The notes under the pieces are model-generated. The model was not told the DNA's origin and did not search any database. It worked only from the letters and a program-made list of their open reading frames with translations. From Solwaraspora sp. WMMA2056 (GTDB taxonomy: Bacteria > Actinomycetota > Actinomycetes > Mycobacteriales > Micromonosporaceae), in contig NZ_CP128360.1 in assembly GCF_030345095.1 (NCBI RefSeq), positions 1,364,001 through 1,428,000 on the forward strand: 64,000 bases of DNA, read 5' to 3'. The position numbers and the translations under genes were made by a program. Below, in pieces: positions 24,346-33,027 of the stretch (within the stretch, counting starts at the first letter, position 1; each line of letters opens with the position of its first letter).

Positions 24346-27192
24346 GTGCCGAGCAACACCTCAAGCAGCCGTCTGGTCATCGTCGAATCGCCGGCGAAGG
24401 CCAAGACGATCTCGGGCTACCTAGGCCCGGGGTACGTCGTGGAGGCCAGCCTCGGGCACGTCCGGGACCTGCCGCGCAACGCAGCCGACGTGCCCGCCCG
24501 CTACAAGAAGGAGCCGTGGGCCCGGCTCGGCGTCGACGTGGACAACGGATTCTCCGCCCTGTACGTCGTCTCCCCCGACCGTAAGCAGCAGATCGCCAAA
24601 CTGACCAGGCTGGCCAAGGAGGTCGACGAGGTCTTTCTCGCCACGGACGAGGACCGCGAGGGCGAGGCGATCGCCTGGCATCTGGTGGAGACCCTCAAGC
24701 CGAAGGTGCCGGTCCGGCGGATGGTCTTCCACGAGATCACCCGGGCCGCCATCCAGGCCGCCGTGGCCAACCCCCGGGAGATCGACCGGGACCTGGTCGA
24801 CGCCCAGGAGGCACGGCGCATCCTGGACCGGCTGTACGGCTACGAGGTCTCGCCGGTGCTGTGGAAGAAGGTGATGCCCCGGCTCTCCGCTGGCCGGGTG
24901 CAGTCGGTCGCCACCCGGATCGTGGTGGAGCGGGAACGGCAGCGGATGGCTTTCCGTACCGCCGAATACTGGGACATCCAGGCCACCCTGGCGCTGACCG
25001 GCCGGACGGGCGCCGACGCGGACGGACCGCGCAGCTTCACCGCCACGCTGATCGCGCTGGGCGGGGACCGGATCGCCACCGGCAAGGACTTCGAGCCGAC
25101 CACCGGCCGGGTCCGCCCGGAGGCGTCGGTGGTGCACCTCGACGGCGACGGGGCCCGGGGTCTGGCGGCCCGCCTGGACGGCCGACCGTTCACCGTCACC
25201 CGGGTGGAGGAGAAGCCGTACCGGCGTCGGCCGTACGCCCCGTTCATCACCTCGACGCTGCAGCAGGAGGCGGCCCGCAAGCTGCGGTTCTCCTCGCAGC
25301 AGACGATGCGCACCGCGCAGCGGCTGTACGAGAACGGCTACATCACCTACATGCGTACCGACTCGGTCAACCTGTCGGAGACGGCGATCGCCGCCGCCCG
25401 CAGCCAGGTCGCCGAGCTGTACGGCGACCGGTTCGTGCCGCCGGAGCCGCGCCGCTACACCGGCAAGGTCAAGAACGCCCAGGAGGCGCACGAGGCGATC
25501 CGGCCCGCCGGGGACCAGTTCCGGACCCCCGGTGAGCTGGCCAACGAACTGTCCGGCGAGGAGTTCAAGCTCTACGAGCTGATCTGGCGGCGGACCATCG
25601 CCTCGCAGATGACCGACGCGGTCGGTTCCAGCGTCTCGGTGCGCATCCGGGCGGTCTCCACCGCCGGCGAGGAGTGCGACTTCGGCGCCACCGGCAAGAC
25701 GATCACCGACCCCGGGTTCCTGCGTGCCTACGTCGAGTCCTCCGACGACGAGTCGGCCGAGGCCGAGGACGCCGAGCGGCGGCTGCCGAACCTGACCAAG
25801 GACCAGCCGCTGACCGCCCAGGAGCTGGCCGCGGTCGGCCACAGCACCCAGCCGCCGGCGCGTTACACCGAGGCGTCGCTGGTCAAGGCGCTGGAGGAGC
25901 TGGGCATCGGCCGGCCGTCGACCTACGCGTCGATCATGCAGACGATCCAGGACCGGGGGTACGTCGCCAAACGCGGGCAGGCGCTGATCCCGTCGTTCCT
26001 GGCGTTCGCGGTGATCGGCCTGCTCGAGACGCACTACCCGCGGCTGGTCGACTACAACTTCACCGCCAGCATGGAGAACGAGCTGGACGAGATCGCCTCC
26101 GGCGACCACCAGGCGGTCGACTTCCTGACCTCGTTCTACTTCGGCAGCGACAGCGCCGGCGACCAGTCGGTCGCCCGCTCCGGCGGTCTGAAACGGCTGG
26201 TCACCGAGAAACTCGGCGAGATCGACGCGCGCAGCGTCAACTCGATCCCGCTGTTCGCCGACGACGACGGGCGGCAGGTCGTCGTCCGGGTCGGCCGGTA
26301 CGGCCCGTACCTGCAGCGGTTCCTGCCCGGTGCGGACGGTGCCGACGGCGCGGACGGTGCCGACGGCGCGGACAACGCCGAACGGCCGGCCGAGGACCGG
26401 GTGTCGCTGCCGGAAGGGATCGCCCCGGACGAGTTGACGCCGGAGAAGGTCAACGAGCTGTTCCTCGGCGGTGGTGGCGAGCGCAAGCTCGGCGAGCACC
26501 CGGAGACCGGCGAGCCGATCGTGCTGAAGTCCGGCCGGTTCGGCCCGTACGTCGCCAGCGGCGAACGTCGATCATCGCTGCTGCGCTCCCAGTCGCCGGA
26601 GTCGTTGAGCATCGCCGAGGCGCTGCAACTGCTCTCCCTGCCCCGGCTGGTCGGCACCGCACCCGACGGTGCCGAGGTGCTCGCCGCAGCCGGCCGGTAC
26701 GGCCCGTACGTGAAGAAGGGCGACGAGTTCCGGTCGCTGGAGTCCGAGGAGAAGATCTTCACCGTCTCGCTGGACGAGGCGCTGGCGTTGCTCGCCGCGC
26801 CGAAGACCCGGCAGCGGCGGGCCGCCGCGCCGCCGCTGCGCGAGATGGGCGTGGATCCGCTCACCGAACTGCCGCTGGTGATCAAGGACGGCCGGTTCGG
26901 TCCGTACGTCACCGACGGCGAGAGCAACGCCTCGTTGCGGCGGGGCCAGACCCCGGAGTCGCTGACCATCGAGCAGGCCTCGGAGATGCTCGCCGAGAAG
27001 CGGGCGAAGGGGCCGGCACCGCGCAAGAAGGCGGCTGCCAAGAAGGCCACGCCGGCGAAGAAGGCGACCGCGACGAAGTCGACCGCCGCGAAGAAGGCCA
27101 CTACCGCCAAGAAGGCCACCACCGCGAAGAAGGCCGCGCCCCGTAAGGCCACCACCGCCCGCAAGGCGACCGGCCAACCGGACGAGGGCTGA
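24346..27192 (+). CDS. topA: DNA topoisomerase I
   Basis: A 948-residue type IA topoisomerase that relaxes negative supercoils. The Toprim domain is at the N-terminus (RLVIVESPAKAKTI; DEDREGEAIAWH). The catalytic Tyr is about residue 335 in YITYMRTDS. After about residue 650 come repeats of the actinobacterial C-terminal type (GRYGPYL, GRFGPYV, GRYGPYV, GRFGPYV). They are followed by a Lys/Ala-rich tail (KKATTAKKATTAKKA) like those that aid processivity and DNA binding in Streptomyces and Mycobacterium. An Ala-Asp-Gly repeat (GADGADGAD) sits near residue 662. GTG 24346 has AGGAGAGAA upstream. Confidence 0.96.
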   Translation: MPSNTSSSRLVIVESPAKAKTISGYLGPGYVVEASLGHVRDLPRNAADVPARYKKEPWARLGVDVDNGFSALYVVSPDRKQQIAKLTRLAKEVDEVFLATDEDREGEAIAWHLVETLKPKVPVRRMVFHEITRAAIQAAVANPREIDRDLVDAQEARRILDRLYGYEVSPVLWKKVMPRLSAGRVQSVATRIVVERERQRMAFRTAEYWDIQATLALTGRTGADADGPRSFTATLIALGGDRIATGKDFEPTTGRVRPEASVVHLDGDGARGLAARLDGRPFTVTRVEEKPYRRRPYAPFITSTLQQEAARKLRFSSQQTMRTAQRLYENGYITYMRTDSVNLSETAIAAARSQVAELYGDRFVPPEPRRYTGKVKNAQEAHEAIRPAGDQFRTPGELANELSGEEFKLYELIWRRTIASQMTDAVGSSVSVRIRAVSTAGEECDFGATGKTITDPGFLRAYVESSDDESAEAEDAERRLPNLTKDQPLTAQELAAVGHSTQPPARYTEASLVKALEELGIGRPSTYASIMQTIQDRGYVAKRGQALIPSFLAFAVIGLLETHYPRLVDYNFTASMENELDEIASGDHQAVDFLTSFYFGSDSAGDQSVARSGGLKRLVTEKLGEIDARSVNSIPLFADDDGRQVVVRVGRYGPYLQRFLPGADGADGADGADGADNAERPAEDRVSLPEGIAPDELTPEKVNELFLGGGGERKLGEHPETGEPIVLKSGRFGPYVASGERRSSLLRSQSPESLSIAEALQLLSLPRLVGTAPDGAEVLAAAGRYGPYVKKGDEFRSLESEEKIFTVSLDEALALLAAPKTRQRRAAAPPLREMGVDPLTELPLVIKDGRFGPYVTDGESNASLRRGQTPESLTIEQASEMLAEKRAKGPAPRKKAAAKKATPAKKATATKSTAAKKATTAKKATTAKKAAPRKATTARKATGQPDEG

Positions 27193-27228
27193 ACCAGGGC
27201 CGGGCCGGGGCGGCTGATTGGGGCCGGG

Positions 27229-27251
27229 GCGGCTGACCGGCGGTCAGCCGC
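27229..27251. terminator. Bidirectional hairpin between topA and lactone oxidase
   Basis: Perfect 10-bp arms (27229-27238, 27242-27251) with a 3-nt centre, overlapping the stop codon of the convergent gene. Confidence 0.5.
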
Positions 27252-28572
27252 CGAGGACCCGCTCGGTGTAGTCGTTGGCGAAGACCCTGCCCGGGTCGAG
27301 CCGGTCGCGGACCGCCAGGAAATCGGCGAACCGTGGGTACGCCGACGCGAGCGTCTCGGCGGTCCGCCAGTGCAGTTTGCCCCAGTGCGGTCGCCCGCCC
27401 AGGTCGGTGGCGACCCGCTCGAACGCCTGGAAGTACTCCTCGTACGGCATCCCGGTGTACTGGTGGATCGCCACGTACCCGCAGTCCTGCCGGTGGCCCG
27501 GTGACAGCCAGCTGTCGTCGCCGGCGCTGAACCGTACCTCCACCGGCAGCATCACCCGGTGCGGCAGGCGGTCGACGATGTCGGCCAGGGCGGTCAACGC
27601 CGGGTCGAGTGCCGAGCGGGGCAGCGCGTACTCCATCTCGGCGAACCGCACCCGACGGGGGCTGCAGAAGACCTGGTCGGAGCGGCCGGTGTAGCTACGG
27701 GTGGCTGCGGCGCGGGCGGTGAGCGTGTTCAACGTCGGCACGACGCGGGGTATCGCCCGGCCGAGCCGGCAGACCCCGTCGAGCACGGTGTTGGCCATGA
27801 AGTCGTCGTCGAACCAGCCGCGCCAGGACGGCAGCGGCTGGTCGTCGACCGGGGTCCGGTTGTTGACCCGCAGCTGCACCCGGTCGGTGTACGGGAACCA
27901 GAAGAACTCGGCGTGGTCGTTGCCGTCGGCCAGCTCCGACAGGGTGGCGCGGACGTCGGCGAGGGTGCCGGGCCGTTCGGCGGCGCGCAGCACGAAAGCG
28001 TCCACGCAGCGCAGGGTCACGTCGACGAGTACGCCGAGTGCGCCGAGGCCGACCCGGGCGGCGGCGAACACGTCCGGGTGCTGCCGCTGCGAACAGTGCA
28101 GCACCTCGCCGGCGGCGGTGACCATGGTGAGGGAGTCGACGAACCCGGCGAGCCCGGGCAGCCCGGCGCCGGTGCCGTGGGTGCCGGTGGAGATCGCCCC
28201 GGCGATGGTCTGCGCATCGATGTCGCCGAGGTTCGGCAGGGCCAGCCGGTGGCTGGCGAGCAGGGCGTTGAGCCGGCGCAGCGTCATCCCGGCCGGTACG
28301 GTGACCAGCCGCGCCCCGGTGTTCACCGTCACCGCGGTGGTCAGGGCGCTCAGGTCGAGCTGCCGGTCGGGGGCGCTGGCGATGTCGGTGAACGAGTGCC
28401 CGCTGCCGACCGGCTTCACCCGGCCGCCGGCGTCGGTGGCGGCCCGCACCTGGGCGCAGAGCTCGTCGACGGTCGCCGGTCGCAGCACCTGTCGGACCGT
28501 GACCTGCTGGTTGCCGGCCCAGTTCGACCAGTGCACCGGGCCGGTCGGGGGCGACGCGGCAGTGGCTGACAT
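27244..28572 (-). CDS. FAD-linked sugar-1,4-lactone oxidase (ALO family)
   Basis: A 442-residue VAO-type flavoprotein. HWSNWAGNQ at the N-terminus and VGSGHSFTDIA near residue 55 are typical of D-arabinono-lactone/L-gulono-lactone and alditol oxidases. The His in GHSF is the residue usually linked covalently to FAD. The C-terminus HWGKLHW and DPGRVFANDY also match the family. The donor (lactone or alditol) cannot be decided. ATG 28572 is preferred over GTG 28596 because CGGGAGG precedes it. The divergent TetR gene 171 bp away probably controls it. Confidence 0.88.
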   Translation of the reverse strand: MSATAASPPTGPVHWSNWAGNQQVTVRQVLRPATVDELCAQVRAATDAGGRVKPVGSGHSFTDIASAPDRQLDLSALTTAVTVNTGARLVTVPAGMTLRRLNALLASHRLALPNLGDIDAQTIAGAISTGTHGTGAGLPGLAGFVDSLTMVTAAGEVLHCSQRQHPDVFAAARVGLGALGVLVDVTLRCVDAFVLRAAERPGTLADVRATLSELADGNDHAEFFWFPYTDRVQLRVNNRTPVDDQPLPSWRGWFDDDFMANTVLDGVCRLGRAIPRVVPTLNTLTARAAATRSYTGRSDQVFCSPRRVRFAEMEYALPRSALDPALTALADIVDRLPHRVMLPVEVRFSAGDDSWLSPGHRQDCGYVAIHQYTGMPYEEYFQAFERVATDLGGRPHWGKLHWRTAETLASAYPRFADFLAVRDRLDPGRVFANDYTERVLGG

Positions 28573-28640
28573 CCGGCCTCCCGGGCGCTGGGACACACGT
28601 GAATCATCTTCATATCAGCCCCATCCTGGGCAGGTAAATA

Positions 28641-28674
28641 CCGATATCGGGTTCGATCGTTAATCCGAGTAACG
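28641..28674. promoter_or_regulatory. Palindromes in the oxidase/TetR intergenic region
   Basis: CCGATATCGG (28641-28650) and CGTTA-atccgag-TAACG (28658-28674) lie side by side between the divergent genes. Candidate TetR operators. Confidence 0.4.
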
Positions 28675-28743
28675 TTTTCGATCTCGCTGCTGCTGACGTG
28701 CATCCGACGCGCGGGGGATCCTTCTCGGAAAGGAGTGGGACAA

Positions 28744-29409
28744 GTGTCGACACCGGCCGTCACCAGTGGCCCGCTGCGTCGGGTTCCGGTCCAGGGGCGA
28801 AGTCTCGCCCGGGTCCAACGGATGCTCGACGCGTGCGCCGAGATCGTCGACGAGGTGGGCTATGAGGGCCTGACCACCACCTTGCTGGCCGAACGGGCCG
28901 AGGTGGCCATCGGCTCGGTCTACCAGTTCTTCCCCGACAAGCGGGCGATCGTGCAGGCGTTGACGCTGCGCAACATCGAGGCCTATCTGCAACGGCTGAA
29001 CGACCGGTTCGCCGGGGGCGACTTCGCCCACTGGTGGGACGGTGTCGACGCCGGCATCGACGAGTACATCTGCATGCACCGTACGGTGCCCGGATTCCGG
29101 ACCCTGCACTTCGGCGACGTGGTGGACGTCCGGCTGCTGGACGACAGCCGGGACAACAACGCGGTGATCGCCGGGGAGCTGACCAGGGTGCTCGTGGAGC
29201 GGTTCGGCATCCCGGACGAACCGCGACTACGGTTCGCGTTGCAGATCGCGGTGGAGGCCGCCGACGCGCTGATCAAGCTGGCGTTCCGCCGCGACACCGA
29301 GGGCGACGACAGCGTGCTGCGCGAGGCCAAGGCGCTGATCCGGGAGTACCTGCACCGCCACGTCGACCCGGCGGACGCCCCCACGGCCCGTACCGCACCG
29401 CCGCAGTAG
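28744..29409 (+). CDS. TetR-family regulator
   Basis: A 221-residue protein. The N-terminal helix-turn-helix reads RMLDACAEIVDEVGYEGLTT then LLAERAEVAIGSVYQFFPDK (about residues 20-65), the TetR signature. The C-terminal ligand domain is helical and ends in ALIREYLHRH. GTG 28744 has AAAGGAG upstream. It is divergent from the lactone oxidase and likely represses it and itself; the ligand is unknown. Confidence 0.92.
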   Translation: MSTPAVTSGPLRRVPVQGRSLARVQRMLDACAEIVDEVGYEGLTTTLLAERAEVAIGSVYQFFPDKRAIVQALTLRNIEAYLQRLNDRFAGGDFAHWWDGVDAGIDEYICMHRTVPGFRTLHFGDVVDVRLLDDSRDNNAVIAGELTRVLVERFGIPDEPRLRFALQIAVEAADALIKLAFRRDTEGDDSVLREAKALIREYLHRHVDPADAPTARTAPPQ

Positions 29410-29442
29410 GGCACCGACGGACCAGCTGACGTCGCACCGGTT

Positions 29443-30654
29443 TCAGAGGAAGGCGAAACCCTCGCCACGGTAGGTGGGTGCCGCGCCGTCGAGCCGGTCA
29501 CCGGTCACCAGGTGCAGTTCGGTGACGTGTTCGCACAGTTCACCGGCTTTCGCGTGGCGGAACCAGACCCGGTCGCCGACCCGCAGCCCGGCGGCGTCCG
29601 GTCCGACCAGCGGGGTCTGCACCTCGCCGGCGCCCTCGGCACCGAGCAGCCGCAGCCGGCCCGGCAGCCAGGGGCTGGGCAGCCGGTCCCGCTGCGCCGG
29701 CCCGGAGGCGATCCACCCGCCGCCGAGCACCGTGGCGATGCCGGGCGCGGGACGACGTACCACCGGCAGGGCGAACAGCGCCGCCGGCTGCGGCTGCCAG
29801 GCCCGGTAGTGGTCGAACAGGGTCGGCCCGAACAGCCCCGATCCGGCGGTCACCTCGGTGACCGCCGGATCGGCGCTGGTGGCCGCGACACTGCCGGTAC
29901 CGCCACCGTTGACGAACTCCAGTTCGGCGTACCGGGAGACGGCCGCCACCGCCGCCGCCCGGCGGCGCAGCAGCTCCTGGTACGACCGTCGCTGCACCAC
30001 CCGGATCGCCGCCGCCCGCAGCGCCTGCCGGGCGGGCGCGTCGCCGAGCCCGGCGATCTGCGCCTCGTACGCCATCAGCCCGACCAGGCGGAAACCGGGC
30101 CGCCCGGCGATGACGGCGGCCAGGTCGGCGGCGGTCGTGGCGGCGTGCACCGGGGACCGGCGTACCCCGACGTGGGCGCGGTCGGTGCCGAACGGCCGCC
30201 AGGAGGCGTCCAGGTCGACACAGACCCGGACGACCGGCCGGTCGCCCGGTCGCCGGACCGCGTCGACGATGTCCAGCTGGGCCGGGTCGTCGACCATCAG
30301 GGTGACCCCGCCGGCCAGCGCTTCGCTGCTGGTCAGCGCGCCGAGCGCGGTGCGGTCGCAGGTCGGGTAGGCCACCAGTGCGTCGTCGGTGACGCCGGAG
30401 CGGACCAGCCAGTTCGCCTCGGCGAGGGTGTACGCCAGCACCCCGCGCCAGCCGTCGCCGGCCAGCACCCGCCGCAGCAGCTGCCGGGACCGGACGGATT
30501 TGCTGGCCACCCGCAGCGGCTTGCCGTCCGCGCGGCGGACCAGCGCGGCGGCGTTGGCGTCGAAAGCGGCCAGGTCGACGACGGCGAACGGCGGGTCCAG
30601 CTGGGCGGTGGCCCGGTCGAGTCGGGCGCGCAGACGCTGCCGGTCGGAATCCAC
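29443..30654 (-). CDS. PLP-dependent alanine racemase-fold amino acid deaminase/aldolase
   Basis: A 403-residue protein with the alanine racemase N-terminal barrel. KPLRVASKSVRSRQLL contains the probable PLP Lys (residues about 46-56). GGGTGS near the middle fits phosphate binding. The C-terminal domain ends with FRHAKAGELCEHV, whose His and Cys resemble the metal pair of D-serine dehydratase/D-threonine aldolase-like enzymes. The substrate is unknown, probably a D-amino or hydroxy-amino acid. Start GTG 30654 has TACCGT 6 nt upstream, so a leaderless transcript is likely. Confidence 0.82.
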   Translation of the reverse strand: MDSDRQRLRARLDRATAQLDPPFAVVDLAAFDANAAALVRRADGKPLRVASKSVRSRQLLRRVLAGDGWRGVLAYTLAEANWLVRSGVTDDALVAYPTCDRTALGALTSSEALAGGVTLMVDDPAQLDIVDAVRRPGDRPVVRVCVDLDASWRPFGTDRAHVGVRRSPVHAATTAADLAAVIAGRPGFRLVGLMAYEAQIAGLGDAPARQALRAAAIRVVQRRSYQELLRRRAAAVAAVSRYAELEFVNGGGTGSVAATSADPAVTEVTAGSGLFGPTLFDHYRAWQPQPAALFALPVVRRPAPGIATVLGGGWIASGPAQRDRLPSPWLPGRLRLLGAEGAGEVQTPLVGPDAAGLRVGDRVWFRHAKAGELCEHVTELHLVTGDRLDGAAPTYRGEGFAFL

Positions 30655-30660
30655 GTACGC

Positions 30661-30666
30661 ACGGTA
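30661..30666 (-). promoter_or_regulatory. -10 element of the PLP enzyme gene
   Basis: TACCGT on the minus strand, 6 nt before GTG 30654. Confidence 0.45.
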
Positions 30667-30736
30667 GCCGGTGCCGACGGAACGCGAAACAGGCTCGTAT
30701 CTTGCGGGTCGTGGGCGGGCCCGGTACGCCGCACGA

Positions 30737-33022
30737 ATGTCGGTCGGGGGCAGGTGCCGGCCACGATTAGAGTGTCAGCGGGGCCCGACGCCGGCCCGAC
30801 GGGGAGGAACGATCATCGACGACAACGTCAGCGGTCCGCGACGCGGTGGCGCGCCGGACGCGCCACCCGCCGACCAGGCCGCTGCGCCGGTCGACCTCTC
30901 CGGCCTGCCCGCGCTCCGCTCGGTACTGCGGATCCGGCCGTTCCGCCGGCTCTGGCTGGTGCTCAGCGTCGCCTCCTTCAGTGACTGGCTCGGCCTGCTC
31001 GCCACCTCGGTCTTCGCCGCCGCCCAGGTCTCCGGCAGCGCGGCGCAGGGTGCCGCGTTCGGCGGGGTCATCGCCGTACGGCTGCTGCCGGCGCTGGTGC
31101 TCGGCCCGGTCGCCGGGGTGCTGGCCGACCGGTTCGACCGCCGCTACACCATGGTCATCTGCGACCTGCTGCGGTTCGCCCTGTTCGCCTCCATCCCGCT
31201 GCTGCCGATGTTCGGGGCCAGCGGGGCCGCCACCGTGGCGTGGGCGGCGATCGCCATCTTCCTGATCGAGACGATCACCCTGATCTGGATCCCGGCGAAG
31301 GAAGCCGCCGTCCCCAACCTGATTCCCCGGGCCCGGCTGGAGATCGCCAACCAGTTGACCCTGATCGCCACGTACGGCATCACCCCGGTGCTGGCCGCGA
31401 TCAGCCTGGCGGTCCTCGACGGCGCGGTCCGGGCGGCCGGTGGCGGCGGCGAGCTGCCGTCCTGGGTGGAGCCGGCGCAGCTCGCGCTCTTCTTCAACGC
31501 CGCGTCCCGGCTGGCCACGGCGATCGTCGTCTTCTACGGCATCAAGGAGATCAGCGGCCGCGCCGGGGCGGCCGAGGCCAGCCAGCAGAGCATGCTGCGC
31601 CAGTTCGTCGACGGCTGGCGGTTCATCGGCAAGACCCCGCTGGTGCGCGGCCTGGTGCTGGGCATCTTCGGTGCCTTCGCCGGCGGCGGCATCGTCATCG
31701 GTACGGCCCAGTTCTTCACCGCCTCGCTCAGTGCCGGTGACGCCGCCTTCTACCTGCTTTTCGCGGCCCTGTTCGTGGGCCTGGGCGCCGGGATCGGGCT
31801 CGGCCCGACCATCGTGCGGGACCTGTCCCGGCGGCGCTGGTTCGGGTTGAGCATCATGCTGGCCAGCGGCTCGGTGCTGATCCTGGCCCTGTCGATCCAC
31901 CTGTCGATGGCGATCCTCGGCGCGGTGCTGGTCGGGGCGGCCGCCGGGATGGCGTTCCTGGCCGGCATCACCCTGCTCGGCGGGGAGATCGCCGACGACG
32001 TACGGGGCCGGGTGTTCGCCGTCGTGCAGACCGGCACCCGGGTGGTGCTGATGCTGGCCATCTCGCTGAGCAGCGTGCTGGTCGGGGTCGGCGGCTCCCG
32101 CCAGTTCCAGGTGGCGAACCTGGGCCTGTCGTTCTCGTCGACCCGACTGTTGCTGCTGCTCGCCGGGGCGGCCGGGATCTTCGCCGGGCTCAGCGCGTTC
32201 CGCCAGATGGACGACAAGCCGGGCGTGCCGATCCTGGCCGACCTGTGGGGGTCGGTCCGGGGTCGGCCGCTTGCGCCCGCCGAGCCGTTCACCTCCAGCG
32301 GGGTCTTCATCGTCTTCGAGGGCGGTGAGGGTGCCGGCAAGTCGACCCAGGTCGCCGAGCTCGCGCAGACGCTGCGGGAGCAGGGCCGCGACGTGGTGGT
32401 CACCCGCGAACCGGGGTCGAGCGGCCTCGGCGAGAAGATCCGCCGGCTGGTGCTGGAAGGCGGGGCGGACGCGCCGTCGCCCCGCGCGGAGGCCCTGCTG
32501 TACGCCGCCGACCGGGCCCATCACGTGGCGACCGTGGTCCGCCCGGCGCTCGCCCGGGGCGCGGTGGTGATCAGTGACCGGTACGTCGACTCGTCGCTGG
32601 CCTACCAGGGTGCCGGGCGGGTTCTGCCGGTGGAGGAGGTCACCTGGCTCTCCTCCTGGGCCACCGGTGGGCTCAAGCCGGACCTGGTGGTGCTGCTGGA
32701 CATCGAACCGGCGGCGGGGCTGACCCGGGCGCAGCGGCGCGGTGCGGGCGTGGACCGGCTGGAGAGCGAGTCGCTGGCCTTTCACGAGCGGGTCCGGTAC
32801 GCGTTCCTGGACCTGGCGGCCGCCGACCCGAAGCGTTACCTGGTGCTCGACGCCAGCCGGGCACCGGACGAGCTGCACGACGCGGTCCGTACCCGGGTCG
32901 CGCCACTGACCGGCCCGGCCGACCAAAGCCCAGCCGAGGGTGGCCGGGCGGACGCACCGGCGGCGGACGCGTCGGCGGCCGACGCACCGGCGGCCGACGC
33001 GGAAGCCGGCCGGCGCGGGTGA
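30737..33022 (+). CDS. tmk: MFS transporter fused to thymidylate kinase
   Basis: This is a two-part protein. The N-terminal two thirds form an MFS-type membrane domain (FRRLWLVLSVASFSDWLGLL, then many hydrophobic helices). The last part, from about 32300, is a complete dTMP kinase: FEGGEGAGKSTQ (P-loop), REPGSSGLGEKIR and SDRYVDSSLAYQG. The same fusion is known next to holB in Streptomyces. The tail is a low-complexity Ala-Asp-Pro repeat. The start is uncertain: ATG 30737 has no ribosome binding site, while GGGGAGG (30801-30807) sits just before two ATC codons (30812, 30815) in the same frame, which hints at a non-standard start. Confidence 0.9.
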   Translation: MSVGGRCRPRLECQRGPTPARRGGTIIDDNVSGPRRGGAPDAPPADQAAAPVDLSGLPALRSVLRIRPFRRLWLVLSVASFSDWLGLLATSVFAAAQVSGSAAQGAAFGGVIAVRLLPALVLGPVAGVLADRFDRRYTMVICDLLRFALFASIPLLPMFGASGAATVAWAAIAIFLIETITLIWIPAKEAAVPNLIPRARLEIANQLTLIATYGITPVLAAISLAVLDGAVRAAGGGGELPSWVEPAQLALFFNAASRLATAIVVFYGIKEISGRAGAAEASQQSMLRQFVDGWRFIGKTPLVRGLVLGIFGAFAGGGIVIGTAQFFTASLSAGDAAFYLLFAALFVGLGAGIGLGPTIVRDLSRRRWFGLSIMLASGSVLILALSIHLSMAILGAVLVGAAAGMAFLAGITLLGGEIADDVRGRVFAVVQTGTRVVLMLAISLSSVLVGVGGSRQFQVANLGLSFSSTRLLLLLAGAAGIFAGLSAFRQMDDKPGVPILADLWGSVRGRPLAPAEPFTSSGVFIVFEGGEGAGKSTQVAELAQTLREQGRDVVVTREPGSSGLGEKIRRLVLEGGADAPSPRAEALLYAADRAHHVATVVRPALARGAVVISDRYVDSSLAYQGAGRVLPVEEVTWLSSWATGGLKPDLVVLLDIEPAAGLTRAQRRGAGVDRLESESLAFHERVRYAFLDLAAADPKRYLVLDASRAPDELHDAVRTRVAPLTGPADQSPAEGGRADAPAADASAADAPAADAEAGRRG

Positions 33023-33027
33023 GCATC

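Noticed and set aside
24421-26499. A 692-codon minus-strand frame inside topA
   Set aside because: Composition is dominated by Val/Gly/Arg/His, with no domain; topA on the plus strand is unambiguous.
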